NCBI GenBank assembly: GCA_030490835.1
Contig: CM059975.1
Coordinates: forward strand, 13,831,579-13,895,578
Direction: 5' to 3'
DNA: 64,000 nt
Origin: Annona cherimola
Lineage: Eukaryota; Streptophyta; Magnoliopsida; Magnoliales; Annonaceae
Part shown: positions 11,691-23,385 of the stretch, in pieces
How the letters are laid out: each line of letters starts with the position of its first letter
How positions within the stretch are numbered: the first letter of the stretch is position 1
Position numbers and translations under genes: made by a program
The notes under the pieces: model-generated
Told to the model about the DNA's origin: nothing
Databases searched by the model: none
Seen by the model: only the letters and a program-made list of their open reading frames with translations

Positions 11691-14600
11691 TCATGCCGAA
11701 ACTTTTTGAGCTATGGTCTCCACTTGCATTTCCGATTTCCTTTTCTTTTTTGCCCAAGTAGGTCCATATATTGCCAAGTTTGTCCGACCAAAGCGTCTGT
11801 CAGCTATCTGCAATGAATAGGTACCGCAGGTTTTAAACATTAAATTATACGTATAGTGCAGATAATATAAATCATATCGTCATCATCATCATAAGCAATT
11901 TCCCACCTAGGTGGGGTCGGCTACATAGATTCTGTTGCGTCATTTTTTGCAATTTAAAACTAAATTTTCAGTAATTTGTAATATTTTTAAATCTTGTTTA
12001 ATTACTTCCATCCACGTTTTTTTTAGTCTTCCTCTCATTCTCTTACCACATTCTACTTGGATAAACTCCGTCCTCTTAACTGGTGCCATTTCAAATCTCC
12101 TTTTAACATGACCAAACTATCTTAATCTATTTTCTCCCATTTTATCACCAATTAAATAATAAAAATCACATCAATAATTAGAAGCCGGCATCTGCCAAAG
12201 GGTGAAGATGAAGCAAACAACAATACCTCCACCCAATGAGGCTCCAACAGGTCAGTACTTTTACAAATCACAGTCGTGCACCAACTAAATTTTATTTCAC
12301 ATACATAGAAAATATGCAACTTCATGTTCTAAAGATTGTGTAGAGCATGCACGTGCGATACCTTTATGAGGTGTCCACATGATCCTGGTAAATCGGTTTT
12401 CAGAGGATACTCTACTACCTAATTCCATGAAAGCAACAAGCAATTAGTTTGTCAATAGTCAATAGTTTAAGCATAATTATGGTTGAAAACATAGAAAAAA
12501 AATCAGAGCTTACGATGAAGCCATCTTCTCCAACCAATGGTGACTTTGACAGTTGTCCCATCAACACACTGTAATCTACTGCAGTATAGGGCGGTGTGAC
12601 ACTAATGTAATCAAATGAGCCATCTTCCTTGCCAAAAACATAAAAGATAAATGAAAACACAAGAAACGTGAAAAACTAGAGCACAATTCAAGGCAAACTT
12701 GCCAAAAACAAAAACTAAGAGGAAAAAACTGTGTGAATGTGCATGACCTTTTCCATATTTGTGTATTAAATTCACATTAATTATCTTAGTGCCATAATCA
12801 GGTAACCTATGCGGCTATGCCACATGCAAGGAGGCAATGCACTTAGCACAGATCTAGGCAATATTCACCTGCATTCTTCACCCATCAACTAGGCAAACCA
12901 GACCATGAAAATGGCATTATTTGGCTTCAGAGTCCAACAGCCAAATCAACTCAAGATGAACTAATAGGACCTGGATTTGAACCCCAGTATTGGAAGAAAA
13001 AATGAACTGTTTACCCGTAACTCTTTAAGTCGATCACAGAATCACGCTCATAATTAGGACTGCAAAATAGGCTGAGTAGATACCTCAGGATCTGCAAGTC
13101 AAATTCAGTCTGTATTGTTTGGCTCCAAACGTCAACTTAATTTGCAAGCCTAAATTTAATATTACATAATTTAAAGATATTTAGCCACACACACAGAAAT
13201 ACATGTACAAATGCAGCCTAAGCCAGAGTAAAGCAATACTAATTATCAAGACTGTGACAAGCCAAACAGAACAAAATAAAGGGTTGAACTAAGCCAAACA
13301 GCTTCAAGCACAAGCATGGTCAAGGCCAGGGTTCCACTGCACAATCTCAAGCCTGCATGCCTGAACCACCATGCTGAAAAAGGTTCTATTCAAAACAAAT
13401 GGGCTGCAACTTTAAGCATAGAGAGATAGGGAACTATTTCTTTCTCTCTTTCCTTTTTTCCCTTCTTTTTCTTCCCCTCCCTTTCAAGGAAGTAATATCT
13501 GTCCTGATTCAACGACACATGCATACACAGATACCAAGCTAACAAAGTAGAATACTCCCATTTTGCTAGAAACTTTCAACTTATGTGCTAGAAGCGTCAT
13601 ACCTAGAAACTTTTTTCCTTGTTCTAGGAAATTTTCAACTCGGGTAGTGTGTATAACTGAAGCATCAAGAAAACCAGTGCACTCCAAGTTTGGTCTGAGG
13701 ACTTCAGAGACAACCCAGGGATCCATCTCAACAAAGTGCACCTGAAACCCAAAACATCCAGCAAAAAGGTATTGGAATTTGATATGGAAATTTATATGTG
13801 CTGGCTATGGGTTTATTGGAATCAGCAAAAACATGAATAAGAACAAGGGTAAAACAAATACAAGAAAAGAAGCATCTAATTTTTTGTTTGTAACTTTCCT
13901 TTCTTAAAGTGCAAGTCTTGGTGCAACAATAAAGTCGTGGCCTTTGCCACTGGAGGTTTTGTCATTGGAAATAATATATTTGCAATGGGTAAGGGTGCAT
14001 GCTCGGATGCCCCAACCCAGACCCCGCAATATGCTGCAGGAATGCTTTGCATCAGGTTGGCCCTTTTTTCTTCCAAATGTCCTTTAGTTTGGAACTTTAA
14101 ACATCCATATGAAACAATGAACAAAAAAGCCCTACAGCCGTTATCCAAGCCAACTTGAAGAGTAGAAAAATCGAATGGTAAAAGGGAAGAAAAAGAAGAG
14201 GTCAATTTCATTTATGCAGAAAGCATTCAAACAAAATCAGAAGATTGAAGAGATACCTTAGAACAACCACGGCTGAGAGCTTCGATTCCCACAGATCCTG
14301 TGCCACTGTATAAGTCTAACCAGCGACCAGGACTTAAAGAAGCAGGAGAACCACTAGCCGCCTAAACAAAGCACAAAGATGCATTGCGTTATCAGGTTAA
14401 CAAATTCCAAATAAACAAAGGACTCAAGCACGGAACTCATGGATCTGTTTTCAACAAATGGTTATCTGGTAAACAAACTTTTATGAGCTGCCTGATCTTT
14501 GGTTGAAGATGTACATCATCCTTAGGAACCAAGAGGCAAAAGCATTCTGACACATGGTGAACAGAAAAAGAGACAGGGCATACATGAGTTTGGATCATTG

Positions 14601-15954
14601 ACTTAATAATTAGCATGAACTCCATTTGTGGACCCTGCTTCCAAAGGTCTCCCACTAGGGCAACAATCCTCAGGTCAATGCCTAAAAACAGGCTGTAAAG
14701 AAAAACAGAATGAAAGGGACCAAAGACTGCACAGACGCAATCATCCAATGTATGTGATTTCCAGGAAAGCAGCCATCCATGAAGGGGAAATCCAACACAC
14801 TTTTCTACTTCTCATTTCTAACCGCTGGATCAACCAAAAATGTAGATTACCATGTCCAAACCGCAAAGACGAAGGGCATGTATAGACAGATATTTTACCT
14901 GCAGGATATCAAAAGTTGCACCTTTCACGACTTCCATCATTGGGCGCACATCCATGCCTTGCGGTGAAAGCAACTTCCTTCTACGAACCTTACCTCCTAG
15001 CACCTAGCAAAAGCACGCTATCATTAGAATTCAAGTTCCACAGAAGGTTGATAAATAATTTTACACAACATTCCTAATAGCAGCATGCACCCATGCGGCC
15101 TCTATGTGGGGGAAATAAGAGTCTAATCTTCCGGAACTTTTGGCAGCAGGTACACATCATCAGCTGCAAGGGTCCAAGCTAAGCATAGAGTTTCGCTATC
15201 ATTTTAAGACCTGCGAACACTTGCATGCTCGTCTCCGCAGCCTAGCACACTTTCCCAACTTTACAGGCAAGCTCACGTACAACCATAAGCCCAGTCAAGG
15301 GCCCAACAAAAATTCCATCTCAGTAATGCACCATCCGCGGTGGAAAATTCTCTATAAGCAAGTGCTTAGGATTTCCTTTCATCTGGAACGAAGTCAAAAT
15401 TCAAGCACCTAAAGCGGCAAAAAGCGACAGAAATATCTCGCTTTTTTGGGGGAATGAGTTCGAAATATGGAGCAAAAGAGAGGCATAGGATACCTGAAGC
15501 AACCGATGAGTAGTCCGAGGGGGCGTAGGCTCGTTTGGCGGCGGCGCTCCCCATTTTCCTTTCCTTGCCTTCCCGTTTTCTCCTCCTTTCCTGGACTAAA
15601 AAGCCAGCAACGGAAATCAGCACAAGCGCAATGTCCGGAAATGAAATGAGAGAGACAAAGCAGGAGAGAGGGAGATGGAATTCGGACCTTCTGACGAGAA
15701 GGCTGCTCGTCGACTATATCGTTGGGGTCGAAGCCAAATCGCTCCACCAACATTCGCCTCTCGGATTCTGTGATAGCTACACCTCTGTCTCTCCTCCCAT
15801 TTGAGACGACGACAATCGACGGGAATCGCTGGGACGGAGACTTGGGAGAAGCAACGATCGGGAGGAATAGATCAGTATGGGAGCTGATTGCACGGACGAA
15901 CGAGGGAGGTTGAGATGTAGAGACCGAAGGATAAGACAGCGACGCAGCAGCCAT
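11691..15954 (-). CDS. RSMD: RsmD-family 16S rRNA (guanine-N2) methyltransferase, probably plastid, 299 aa
   Basis: Seven exons on the minus strand: 15954-15688, 15003-14899, 14361-14257, 13741-13603, 12623-12514, 12418-12362 and 11807-11691. All splice sites are GT-AG and the phases add up to 299 residues. The first about 60 residues are rich in Ser and Ala with few acidic residues, as in a plastid transit peptide. The SAM-binding motif I is DLYSGTGSVGIEALSRG (exon 3). The acidic HFVEMDP strand follows in exon 4, SVTPPY is the motif IV region (exon 5), and DRRFGRTNLAIYGP is the typical C-terminal strand (exon 7). Bacterial RsmD makes m2G966 in 16S rRNA; a role on plastid 16S rRNA is inferred from the transit-like N-terminus. 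The motif IV site has Thr where bacterial RsmD has Asp or Asn before PPY/PPF. The last intron holds an RTE LINE fragment. The weakest junction is the exon 5 acceptor at 12624. Confidence 0.92.
11876..12170 (-). mobile_element. 5'-truncated RTE-type LINE fragment in RSMD intron 6
   Basis: On the minus strand the sequence reads FGHVKRRFEMAPVK, then RMRGRLKKTWMEVIKQDL and RNRI, the conserved C-terminal tail of plant RTE-clade reverse transcriptase proteins. It is followed by the 3' UTR signature with ccacctaggtggg and a (GAT)n tail, seen on the plus strand as cgtcatcatcatcat at about 11878-11892. In-frame stops are present, so the copy is dead. It has the same orientation as the host gene. Confidence 0.8.
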
Positions 15955-16499
15955 TGCAGGCAGCGAGAGAGAGCGTGGGTAAGTTGATTCGAATTACGAA
16001 GAAGTCATTTTGATAATGGGCCCAACGAACATAACGGACTTAGAAAAGACCAAAAAGTAGTGAGCCCATTTGTCCATCCCTATGGATTGGGCTCGATATT
16101 TCCTTGGGTTGATAAACGTCATGGTGGATATGTATCGGGTTGACCTAATTGCTGAGCTTATTATACTATTAAATATTTAAACCAACAATCAGTATATAAA
16201 AAAGGATTTACATATGGATTCGGAATCCATCCATCCGGATTCCTCTAAAATTTTGTATGTTATTCTATTTTGATTTAGGCGTGAAATCATGCGCCTGCAT
16301 TTAAAAAAATTTCATATTCCGGCTTTATGTCTCAAGATTTATGTCAGTTTTAACGGCATTTGCTTTTATACCCCTCTTTTAGGTAAATTTTTTCATTTTT
16401 AATATTTTAAACAACCAATGAAAATTATGTCCATCGTACGATAGTATCATTTATATTATTACAAAAAAGATTTTTATTTGTCCAATATCATTTTGCATC

Positions 16500-16815
16500 G
16501 CCTTATCTACAAATGTATAAAATAAATATAATAAAATAATTTAATGATAAATATAGATTTTAAAGTTAGATTTTGAACTTCTAAACCATCTAAAATGTTA
16601 TTACCATTACCATGTTGATAAATGATTTCCTATAGTATTATTACATTTCAATGCATAGGTAAATAAATCTAAGCATTTTTCACAATTTAGCACGTATCCA
16701 TGCACATATTTCATTTGGATAAAATTTAGTCTCTTAGTGAAACAGATATTGTTAAATATAATGAAAGGAATAGATTTCTCATTAAATATCAAACTATTAA
16801 AAATGAAAAAAGCTG
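16500..16815. repeat. Family A repeat copy
   Basis: Shows the family A block order: a start like aaataatttaatgataaata, then ccatctaaaatgttattacc, gataaatgatttcctatag and attgttaaatataatgaa. The ends are degraded. Confidence 0.5.
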
Positions 16816-17216
16816 TATAACATAACTTATATGTATGATTACATAGAAGTAAAGCTTAGTTTTCAAAGTTGTGCAAAATAATGTGGTATGATATAAGTAA
16901 TAATGAGAAGTAAAGAGAATAAAGTTTAAATAAATAAGTTATTTATACAAGTAGTTATGTAAAAATAATTGAAAAGTGGAGTAATTGTATAAGAAGATGT
17001 GAAAAAATGATTAAGAGGCCAATGGGAAGAAAAAGACAAGACAGTTTCAGTAGTGCTAAGATGTCCACGCCAAATGAGACATTGATGGGTGAGCCATACC
17101 CGTTTAGAGGCCAATGGGAAGAAAAAGACAAGACCAGTTCCGCCACGTCAACATATTAGAAAATAATTTGTTGATGATGGGGATTGCAATTGTCAGTGGT
17201 TCGCATCTTTAGAACA

Positions 17217-17247
17217 GGCGCACGACGGGAATTGAACCCGCGCATGG
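17217..17247 (-). pseudogene. trnH: Fragment of organellar (plastid-type) trnH-GUG, 3' part
   Basis: On the minus strand the sequence CCATGCGCGGGTTCAATTCC followed by CGTCGTGCGCC matches the T-arm and acceptor end of plastid tRNA-His(GUG), with one difference in about 31 nt from the remembered CGTTCGCC form. The D-arm and anticodon half are absent, so it cannot be a functional tRNA. Plant mitochondria also carry a plastid-derived trnH, so the immediate donor may be either organelle. Confidence 0.6.
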
Positions 17248-17468
17248 CAATGCCTAAAGATCATAATGCATGGAAAAACATAAACAAAACTTTTGCTCTT
17301 CTACCCCTTTAATTTTATTTTATTTTTAAAAAAAAAGAAAAATAACAACAACAATAACTTTTGCTCTTGTAATTTCCGACACTTGTATGAGAGGCCTCCA
17401 AAGTGATTTTAAAGCAAGATCTGTAGCAGCTGAGAGCGCAACATGATTCTCATTTCTGGCGGAATAGC

Positions 17469-20400
17469 TCATGCTCGTGACTTCCATGCCTTGGACATCT
17501 TCTTTGCAAGGTAACGGCAAGCATTTACACCGCCGGCTGCAAGAATTCCAGACACGGCCTGCCGTGCACTTGACACCATCACTCGACGACTCACAACCCT
17601 TACAACAGATTTTGCTGCATCTTCTCTTGAGGTGATTAGAACCTGATTTACTGCTCCACATGAAATTGCATGCTCTTATGAGTTTTGGTTCAAAAGGTTC
17701 TTGCAGAATGTGAAAGGAAAACTTTTTGGAAGTTCTTGGTACCTGATTCACGCTGTTGCAATCCTATTTGGGTTCTAATTGCCTGAGGCAGTGAAGAAAC
17801 AAGAGACATGGAGGATGACAAACTGGTATCCTGGCAAGGATCATTGAATAATCAGGACCCAATAGCCTTTTAGATCGCTGCAAGTTCGAGTTATGATTGA
17901 TTATGGAGGAAGCTTCTGACACTGGTGCAAACATAGGCACAATAAAAAATAAAATGGAGAGGAGATTCCCCACCTAGGGTGTGCACATCAGACAAAGTGG
18001 ATAGTTTTGAAAGAGGATGTAGCAAGTGGCCAATATTTATAAGCGAATATCACATCACAAATCTTGGTGCAGGATTTCATAATTAAATACTATGTTATCA
18101 AAGCCGAAAGCCACAGTTCCAAAGAAACCTGTTTGATGGCAGATTGGTCACTGCCTGATGATGAGAAGCTCAGCAACTCTTTGGCAGCATATTCATCTAG
18201 AAAGGGCTTGTACAATGCTCTGAATGCGTTAAAACTTCCTTTGACAATATTTTTCACCTGATATTACATTGCCCCGTTAAAAACCTACAAGAAACCCCAA
18301 AATGCAGCAAAAGTAGCTGTCCATCTTTATCCGACTTTCCAAAGTGAAAAGTCTGGTAAGGACATAATATGAAAAGATCAAAAACATCACAGTTGCAATT
18401 CAGAATGCATATTCATAGACAACTCTGCAAGGCACCTAAAAATTTAAAATAATAAAGGCAAACTCTTTATCTTATTGACCTTATTTTGGTCTTCAGCAAA
18501 TAGCATCCTTAGATCACCCATGTATGAGAGGCAGCAGATCTTAGCATAGAGATCTTCCTGCATCAAAACTCAGTGCTTGAGCAATCCTAAAGTTTTGATT
18601 GGTGAAGTTTCTGAGAAAGCAAACCTCGGTAAATTCAGGTGGCAACAGAAGAAGTGCAGCAGAGATTGCAGCTCTCAAATTAACTGAGTTAGAATTCTTT
18701 ATACCAAACTTGTCTACTAGAATGTGAACCTGTAGAAAGAAAAACTAAATTGACATTTTTGACATAAGTTGCATGATGCAGAATCTTCAATCACTGGAAT
18801 AATACAGACACATGACCCAGGCAGCTGTGCTCTGTAATTTGAAATGCTGGGGTGAATCACAAACTTAAAACTATCCTTAACCATTTTCCTGGACTATCTT
18901 TTCCTTTTGTGGATTCCACCCCTCATACAATATGGAATATCAAAAACTTAAACTAAATGCTGATTTTCCCGCTATAAATTTTATCTAAATACTGACCAGT
19001 GAATGCAAGTGGAGATTTAACAACTAGATAAGCAAACAAAAACGGAATAATGGTTCTCGCAGAGTCTACCACCAGTAAACAATAACAAATTAACATTCTT
19101 TTAAAGTCCAATTTCATGGGAATTCACAACTTGGATTTGTAGCCACATCCAATAAAAAAAAATGAATGCTCCATTGCAATTTTCCCCTTTATTTCCCTAT
19201 GCTGGTCCTGTTATATAAGATGAGTAATCCAATTCAAATCAGTGCAGCAGTAGATTACTTAGTATAAACTGCTCATGTAACAATAATCAAATGAAGGCCT
19301 ATGTAGACAATGTTACTACTAAGTTGATCTTGGCAACCTTTAGCATGCACTATGGCATATAAAGTGACTGCTTCTTAATAAATACCCATTGTTAAAGCCC
19401 CTAGTCAAGGAAATGAAAGTAAGTCATCCAACCACGATTGATGACAAAATTCAGAACAACATGAGATCAAAACATCAAGCTAGCAAGCTGATTTCCAGCA
19501 TCAATTAATGATCATGCTGAAATGCCTTCAGGGGATGTAAAAATTATAATATAATATGCTAATTATTGGAGATCCTGAAGGAAAACAGAATGTAAGCACA
19601 CCTCCAAATGCACGTACAGGTTTTTGCAGACGTCCACTCAAATAAAACCTTTGCCAATTCAGTAAATCCTGAACCAAGTCGTGCATCCTAACAACTCCAT
19701 ACTTGATCATCCTCTGAAAATTTTAAATGAAGTGTGTAAGCATTGAAACTTTGTTCATGACTATCACATTTTTTATTTTTACATGCTACACACTCAAATT
19801 GACAAGCATTTGCACTGATGAATCATTTACTTCATAGATAAAATGGCATCTAATTGACAAAAAAAAAAATCACTAGCACCTTATTGTCCAATGGCACAAA
19901 AGGGTTGAAATGTACTCCTACACCCACTCGGTCAGCAACTTGAGTAATCTGAAGAAGCCAAGTAAGAACTATAATCCCAAATCACCACCCGGAGGAAAAA
20001 CAAGCAAAATAACCAACATTTTGCAGGAAAAGATGAGAGATGATGGATACCATTGTGGGGCCAAGGTATGCCATCCACGATGCGTAATGGCCTCTGTTCG
20101 TCTCCAAGTTCTGCCATCCATAACCGATGAAAGAAAAAAATTTGGAAGTATCCATTAGATACATATTGGGAGTAGTCAAAGCCGGTGATTCTGAGGTCTC
20201 GGAGCAAAGTTTCAGAGAGAGAAACCAAAATCCCTTGATGTGTTTCCCCATCATCTACATCTAACAGACAACGCGATCATGTACAAACTCATACAAACAT
20301 GAATCTACAAGTGTCAGCTGCAGAAAGAAAAACCTTAAATCCTTAACTTGATTTGCTAGTAAAAATCAAATCCTCTGCGTGTGATACGAACATACACAAA

Positions 20401-20729
20401 CAAACATATACAAAAGCATGAATGCATCTATGAAGGATAGTTGGACAGAGAAAAAGCAGATAAATGACCTGGGAATGCCATTGGAAAGGATCTGATACTC
20501 CGAGGATGTAATCCACCATCGTCGTTGACTGAAACAAATGAAGCGGAGATTCAAAAATACCGTGGAAAAGAAAGAAGAGAGAGACGACGAAAATATGAGA
20601 GAGAGAGAGAGAGAGAGATTGCCTTGCCTTGTTGGGGTTGTTGGGAAGAAGAGCAGAGCCGTAAGCGCAGCAGAAGTCCACAGGCGGAAGAAGGTGCAGA
20701 GGCTCTTCCACCTCTCCCGTCGTTTCCAT
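17469..20729 (-). CDS. TAM41: Mitochondrial phosphatidate cytidylyltransferase (CDP-diacylglycerol synthase) TAM41, 330 aa
   Basis: Ten exons on the minus strand: 20729-20628, 20528-20469, 20110-20051, 19948-19880, 19713-19618, 18729-18625, 18557-18480, 18257-18129, 17830-17743 and 17674-17469. The phases give 330 residues, the family length. TAM41 makes CDP-diacylglycerol from phosphatidate and CTP on the matrix side of the inner membrane, the entry step to cardiolipin. The nucleotidyltransferase motifs are CCAYGSAL (exon 1) and MVDYILGVSDP (exon 2). GVGVHFNPFVP, KYGVV, LLNWQRFYLSGRLQKP and LSYMGDLRMLFAED follow in the usual order, and the protein ends with SSARQAVSGILAAGGVNA. I chose the Met at 20729 because family homology starts there; an in-frame Met at 20780 is possible. 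Intron 1 (20529-20627) starts with GC (AAG|GCAAGG) instead of GT. The exon 10 acceptor (17675-17676, AAG) is chosen by phase and is the least certain. Conserved C-terminal frames elsewhere in 17326-17751 are shadows. Confidence 0.93.
20598..20617. repeat. (GA)n microsatellite in TAM41 intron 1
   Basis: An uninterrupted run of GA dinucleotides directly downstream (on the minus strand) of the GC donor site of TAM41 intron 1. Confidence 0.85.
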
Positions 20730-21005
20730 TATTCTCCGGCACCCCACCTCTCGAGCTTCCTGAGAACACAGTACCCCCAAAACGCCGTTTCCAGTAGGGG
20801 CGCTGTGACTGTCCGCGGCGCTGACTCGCCTTCCTCCGAATCCGAATGGCGGGGGAGGGGGCTATCCCGGCCTAGTGGTCCGTGCCAGAGAGGGACACAG
20901 AGACTCAGCACTCAGCACTCGGCACTCGGCAGCGTCGCGTGTTTGGAAATTGGTGCAGTGTGTACTGTGTACAAGGGGAATGTGGATCGGGACAGTGCCC
21001 ACCGT
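20730..21005 (-). promoter_or_regulatory. TAM41 5' flank
   Basis: A GC-richer stretch upstream of the TAM41 start, with CT-rich and Sp1-like runs (ggcgggggaggggg near 20846). It ends at the transposon-like insertion at 21006. No upstream gene shares it. The core promoter cannot be pinpointed from sequence alone. Confidence 0.35.
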
Positions 21006-21014
21006 AGTAAGGCC

Positions 21015-21291
21015 GGACTTTTACTATTTAACGTATATTTAAATTTTACTATTTTTGAATATTTTTAGTTATTTATTTCAGATTTTCAAAAATCAGTAGC
21101 ATTTTTGAATTACCACTTATTTTTGAAAATCTGAAATAAATACCTAAAAATATCCAAAAATAGTAAAAATTTATACATACGTTAAATACACTTGGGCTAA
21201 CAATTTCATAAAAAAAATTTGAAAATAAAAATAAAAAAATAGGTGTATGTGCTGCTCCCTGCATGCTCCCGGGAGCATACGATGACGGTCC
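21015..21291. mobile_element. Family C element with 9-bp target duplication
   Basis: Flanked by direct repeats AGTAAGGCC at 21006-21014 and 21292-21300. Both ends begin GGAC when read inward. The interior is a foldback: ttttactatttaacgtatat on the left and its complement, around atacgttaaatacacttggg, on the right. The right end carries the palindrome gcatgctcccgggagcat. A 9-bp duplication suggests a Mutator-type integrase acting in trans. Confidence 0.65.
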
Positions 21292-21300
21292 AGTAAGGCC

Positions 21301-21779
21301 ACGTATACATTTTCCTCGCCTTCAAGGCCGTGTATCATGCCACTTCACTTGTGTGGCAGCATAACAGCCACAAACTATTTTTTGGGACACTAGGAGCGTT
21401 GCTGTAATTCATTGACTCACTAGGGGGGCTTTTTAAATCAAAATTATTTTTCATATTTAGGGTATGTTTTACGTTAGATAAAAATTTTAAAACAAAGAAC
21501 TTTTCACTCTCCATTAACTATAATATTTTATTATTATTTCTTCACATCTTTCTATACAACTATCATATTTTTAATCATTTCCATACAATTATCTATTAAA
21601 TTAACCTATTTATTTTAATTTTATTCTCTTTAACCTTATTTTCTTTACTACTCATTGTTACCTTTATTATATCACATCATTCTATTTCAATTTAAAATTT
21701 TACATCAAAATTTTTTCAATCTGGGTGTGTTTAGGAAGTGCTAAAATTTTTAATATAAAAATTTCTGAAATTTAAAAAA
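21301..21779. repeat. Intergenic with family D repeat (about 21470-21730)
   Basis: After about 170 bp of unassigned sequence the family D strings appear: aacttttcactctccatta, tctatacaactatc, ttattttaattttatt and tatcacatcattct, then gggtgtgtttaggaagtg. No coding sequence. Confidence 0.45.
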
Positions 21780-22211
21780 GGGATAATTCCTCTTATACCT
21801 ATAACTAATGCACATAATTCTTTTTATACCCATAAAATTTTGTAAATTTCTTTTATACTCATAACATTTTATCTTAAATTCCTCTCATACCCACGCCGTT
21901 AAAACCACTGTTATCTATCCCATTGAAAAGACGATTTTGCCCTTTTAAATTTTTTCTAATTAAAATAAATCAACCATAATATGACTTTCAAGTTATTTAA
22001 TATCTTGTATTAATAATTTACTACCATCAATTGAGTCATGTTAAGGTTAAATTGTCTCAATTAAAAAATTTTAAATGGGTAAAATCGTCTTTTCAATGAG
22101 GTAGATAACGGTGGTTTTAATGGCATGAGTATGAGAAAAATTTAGGGTAAAATGTTATGGGTATGAGAGAAATTTAGGATAAAATGTTATGGGTATAAGA
22201 GGAATTATCCC
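21780..22211. mobile_element. Mutator-like MITE with long inverted repeats
   Basis: The left end GGGATAATTCCTCTTATACC is matched by the complement of the right end. The inverted similarity continues for about 190 bp per arm, so the 432-bp element is nearly all stem. Perfect 9-bp direct repeats TTTAAAAAA lie at 21771-21779 and 22212-22220. Long inverted repeats plus a 9-bp duplication are typical of Mutator-like elements. It encodes nothing. Confidence 0.8.
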
Positions 22212-22220
22212 TTTAAAAAA

Positions 22221-22538
22221 TGATATAATATAATGAAGATAATGATGAGAAGTAAAGAGACAAAAGTTAAAATAAATATATTACATATATAGGTAATTGT
22301 GTAGAAGTAATTGAAAAATAAGGTAGTTTTTTATAGAGAAAAATAAGGTAGTTGTATAAGAAGAAGCAAAAAATAATTAAAAATACGATAGTTATGGAGA
22401 GTAAAAAGTTTTAGATTAAAATATTTTTGTATAAATAAATACCCCCATAACGACTAAATTTTTTGAAAAAACACGTGGTATAAATATAAGAGATAACTCA
22501 TCAAAAAAAAATAAGATATAGGATAAAAGCTATTGAAA
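22221..22538. repeat. Family D repeat, reverse orientation
   Basis: Contains the complements of the family D strings: gatgagaagtaaagagac, taggtaattgtgtagaagta and agttatggagagtaaaaagt. Followed by an (AT)n tract at 22539-22561. Confidence 0.45.
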
Positions 22539-22561
22539 ATATATATATATATATATATATT

Positions 22562-23090
22562 GGTTCCACTTCTATGTAATCGGGTTCTATAGAAGCGGGT
22601 TCATGTAACCTTCAAAATATAAGATTTTAATTCTTAATAGAAAATCTAATATATTCATTGTATTTAATATTATTTGCTTTTTAGAAGACCAAGTTTCATC
22701 TCAATAAAGTAATTTATGGGCCACATTTGTTCAAAAATATATATTCATGTGTAAATTATGAAAAATGCTTAAATTTATTTGCACATGTATTAGAATATAA
22801 TAATACCTTATAGAATCATTTATTTACATAGAAATAATATTCTGGACGGTTTAGATGTCGAAAATACTATTTTAAAATTGATATTTTAGCATTTTCATAA
22901 TTTACACATGAATACATATATTTTTTAACAAGTGTGGCCCATAAACATACTTGATTGGAATAAAACTTGATCTCTTAGATAAACAAATAATGTAAAATAC
23001 AATAAATAGATTAGATTTTCCATTAAGGATCAAAGTCTTAAATTTTAAAGGGGTTACATGACTCTAATTCTATGTAATCTGGTTATATAA
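22562..23090. repeat. Family A foldback element abutting an (AT)n tract
   Basis: Begins directly after the (AT)n run with tggttccacttctatgtaat and ends with the related string ctatgtaatctggttatata. Inner blocks (agaccaagtttcatctcaat, agaatcatttatttacatag, ttagatgtcgaaaatactat) match the copies at 23588 and 57951. Confidence 0.65.
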
Positions 23091-23119
23091 AAGTGGAGCA
23101 CTATATATACAAGATAGAA

Positions 23120-23385
23120 TAAGGCTAAATACACTGGGATGCAATTAGTCTCGATGCACCCGAGTTCATTTAATCCATTTTTTAATTTTTTGAAAATTTT
23201 TATAAAACTATTAATCGAAGTGTATTTAACATGTGTATCAAGTTTTACTATTTTTGAAGATTTTTCGATATTTTTATTTTTGAAAATCAATGGTATTTTT
23301 AATAGTTTAAAGTTTTAAAAAAATGAATTAAAGCACCTGAGTGCATCAAGGCTGAGGGTGCACTATATTGGGCTCCTATAAGATA
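23120..23385. repeat. Family C foldback element
   Basis: Left block gatgcacccgagttcattta and right block aagcacctgagtgcatc are inverted relatives. The core has caagttttactatttttgaa as in the copy at 6988. No target duplication is resolved. Confidence 0.6.

Larger units (their letters stand above)
15955..17468. other. Intergenic between RSMD and TAM41
   Basis: Holds the RSMD promoter and 5' leader (15955 to about 16150), a family A repeat (16500-16815), a family D-like stretch (16860-17010), two copies of a 27-bp direct repeat (from about 17016 and 17106, beginning gaggccaatgggaagaaa), a plastid tRNA-His fragment (17217-17247) and the probable 3' UTR of TAM41. No further gene is seen. Confidence 0.55.

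Noticed and set aside
17326..17751. 141-aa cysteine-rich minus-strand frame
   Set aside because: Overlaps the last two TAM41 exons in the wrong frame; the right frame gives the conserved C-terminus.
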